From Spirochaetales bacterium (lineage in GTDB: Bacteria; Spirochaetota; Spirochaetia; Sphaerochaetales; Sphaerochaetaceae), in assembly GCA_028723145.1 (NCBI GenBank), contig JAQYFM010000029.1:1-14981 (forward strand): a stretch of 14,981 nt of DNA. The letters are read 5' to 3'. This document shows positions 14,793-14,981 of the stretch, piece by piece (the first letter of the stretch is position 1; each line of letters begins with the position of its first letter). Both the position numbers and the translations under genes were made by a program. The notes beneath the pieces are model-generated. The model worked only from the letters and a program-made list of their open reading frames with translations. It was not told where the DNA came from and did no database searches.

Positions 14793-14981
14793 ATGTATCA
14801 CATTGGTGTGTATGTACCACTTGATTACCTAGAAAAGGTAAGAGATGCAATGTTTCAAGCAGGAGGAGGAAAGATAGGTTCTTATGATAGCTGTTGTTGG
14901 GTTACAAAGGGAGTAGGTATGTTTCGTCCTCTTTCCTCAAGTAAACCATTTATAGGAAAGGAAAATCAAATAGAAAAGGTT
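14793..14981 (+). CDS. YqfO-like (NIF3-associated CutA/PII-like) domain protein, cut by the window end
   Basis: Only the first 63 residues are in the window. The order VYVPLDYLEKVRDAMFQAGGGKIGSYDSC, then GxGMFRPL, then KPFIGKENQIEKV, is that of the ferredoxin-like domain inserted in the middle of NIF3/YqfO (DUF34) proteins. Since this protein begins directly with the domain, it is likely the standalone form of about 100 residues, not the full dinuclear-metal protein. Its biochemical role is unknown. The start is well supported: AAGGAGG (14781-14787), with a 5-nt spacer before the ATG, is the best ribosome site in the window. It diverges from pth. Confidence 0.8.
   Translation, partial: MYHIGVYVPLDYLEKVRDAMFQAGGGKIGSYDSCCWVTKGVGMFRPLSSSKPFIGKENQIEKV

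Overview
This is an AT-rich bacterial chromosome segment (about one third G+C by eye), made mostly of tightly packed housekeeping genes. It has no tRNA, rRNA, CRISPR array or recognisable transposase. The gene content fits a spirochaete-like or otherwise AT-rich, probably diderm, host: a sigma-54 activator, Lgt, a C-terminal processing protease, a 548-residue cofactor-independent phosphoglycerate mutase and a very large cytoplasmic GH13 protein. This placement is an inference with low to moderate confidence, because no lineage-defining marker is present.

Layout. (a) 1-246 has no protein gene I trust. A roughly 180-nt segment folds into a closed, multi-hairpin RNA whose family I do not recognise. 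(b) On the minus strand, 247-1338 encodes a sigma-54 activator with a receiver and an AAA+ domain but no C-terminal DNA-binding domain; it has its own promoter and a palindromic leader. (c) Also on the minus strand, ctp (2249-3691) and rsmE (1506-2252) form a translationally coupled pair. (d) On the plus strand, lgt, an M24 aminopeptidase P and gpmI (3778-8190) end at a strong intrinsic terminator, and a YbaK-type editing protein follows directly. (e) On the minus strand, pth, a GH13 glycosidase-family protein, a divergent dicarboxylate/amino-acid symporter and an eight-helix membrane protein (14762 down to 8749) run as a probable operon and end at a hairpin shared with the convergent ybaK. 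(f) From 14793 on the plus strand, a small YqfO-like domain protein starts and runs off the window.

How the genes fit together. Lgt and Ctp act on envelope proteins. RsmE, Pth and YbaK serve ribosome modification, peptidyl-tRNA recycling and removal of mischarged tRNA. The aminopeptidase recycles proline peptides, and GpmI is glycolytic. The GH13 protein probably acts on intracellular alpha-glucan. The symporter and the membrane protein next to it are translationally coupled and probably function together.

Most unusual points: the unassigned structured RNA at the left edge; the sigma-54 activator without a DNA-binding domain and with a GSFTGS loop; three genes (ctp, lgt, pth) with no Shine-Dalgarno and a -10 box only 6-7 nt from the ATG, suggesting leaderless mRNAs; a 30-bp divergent region with overlapping -10 elements; and a GH13 enzyme with Asn-Pro-Asp where Asn-His-Asp is usual, flanked by large helical domains. 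I found no clear new defence or mobile system.
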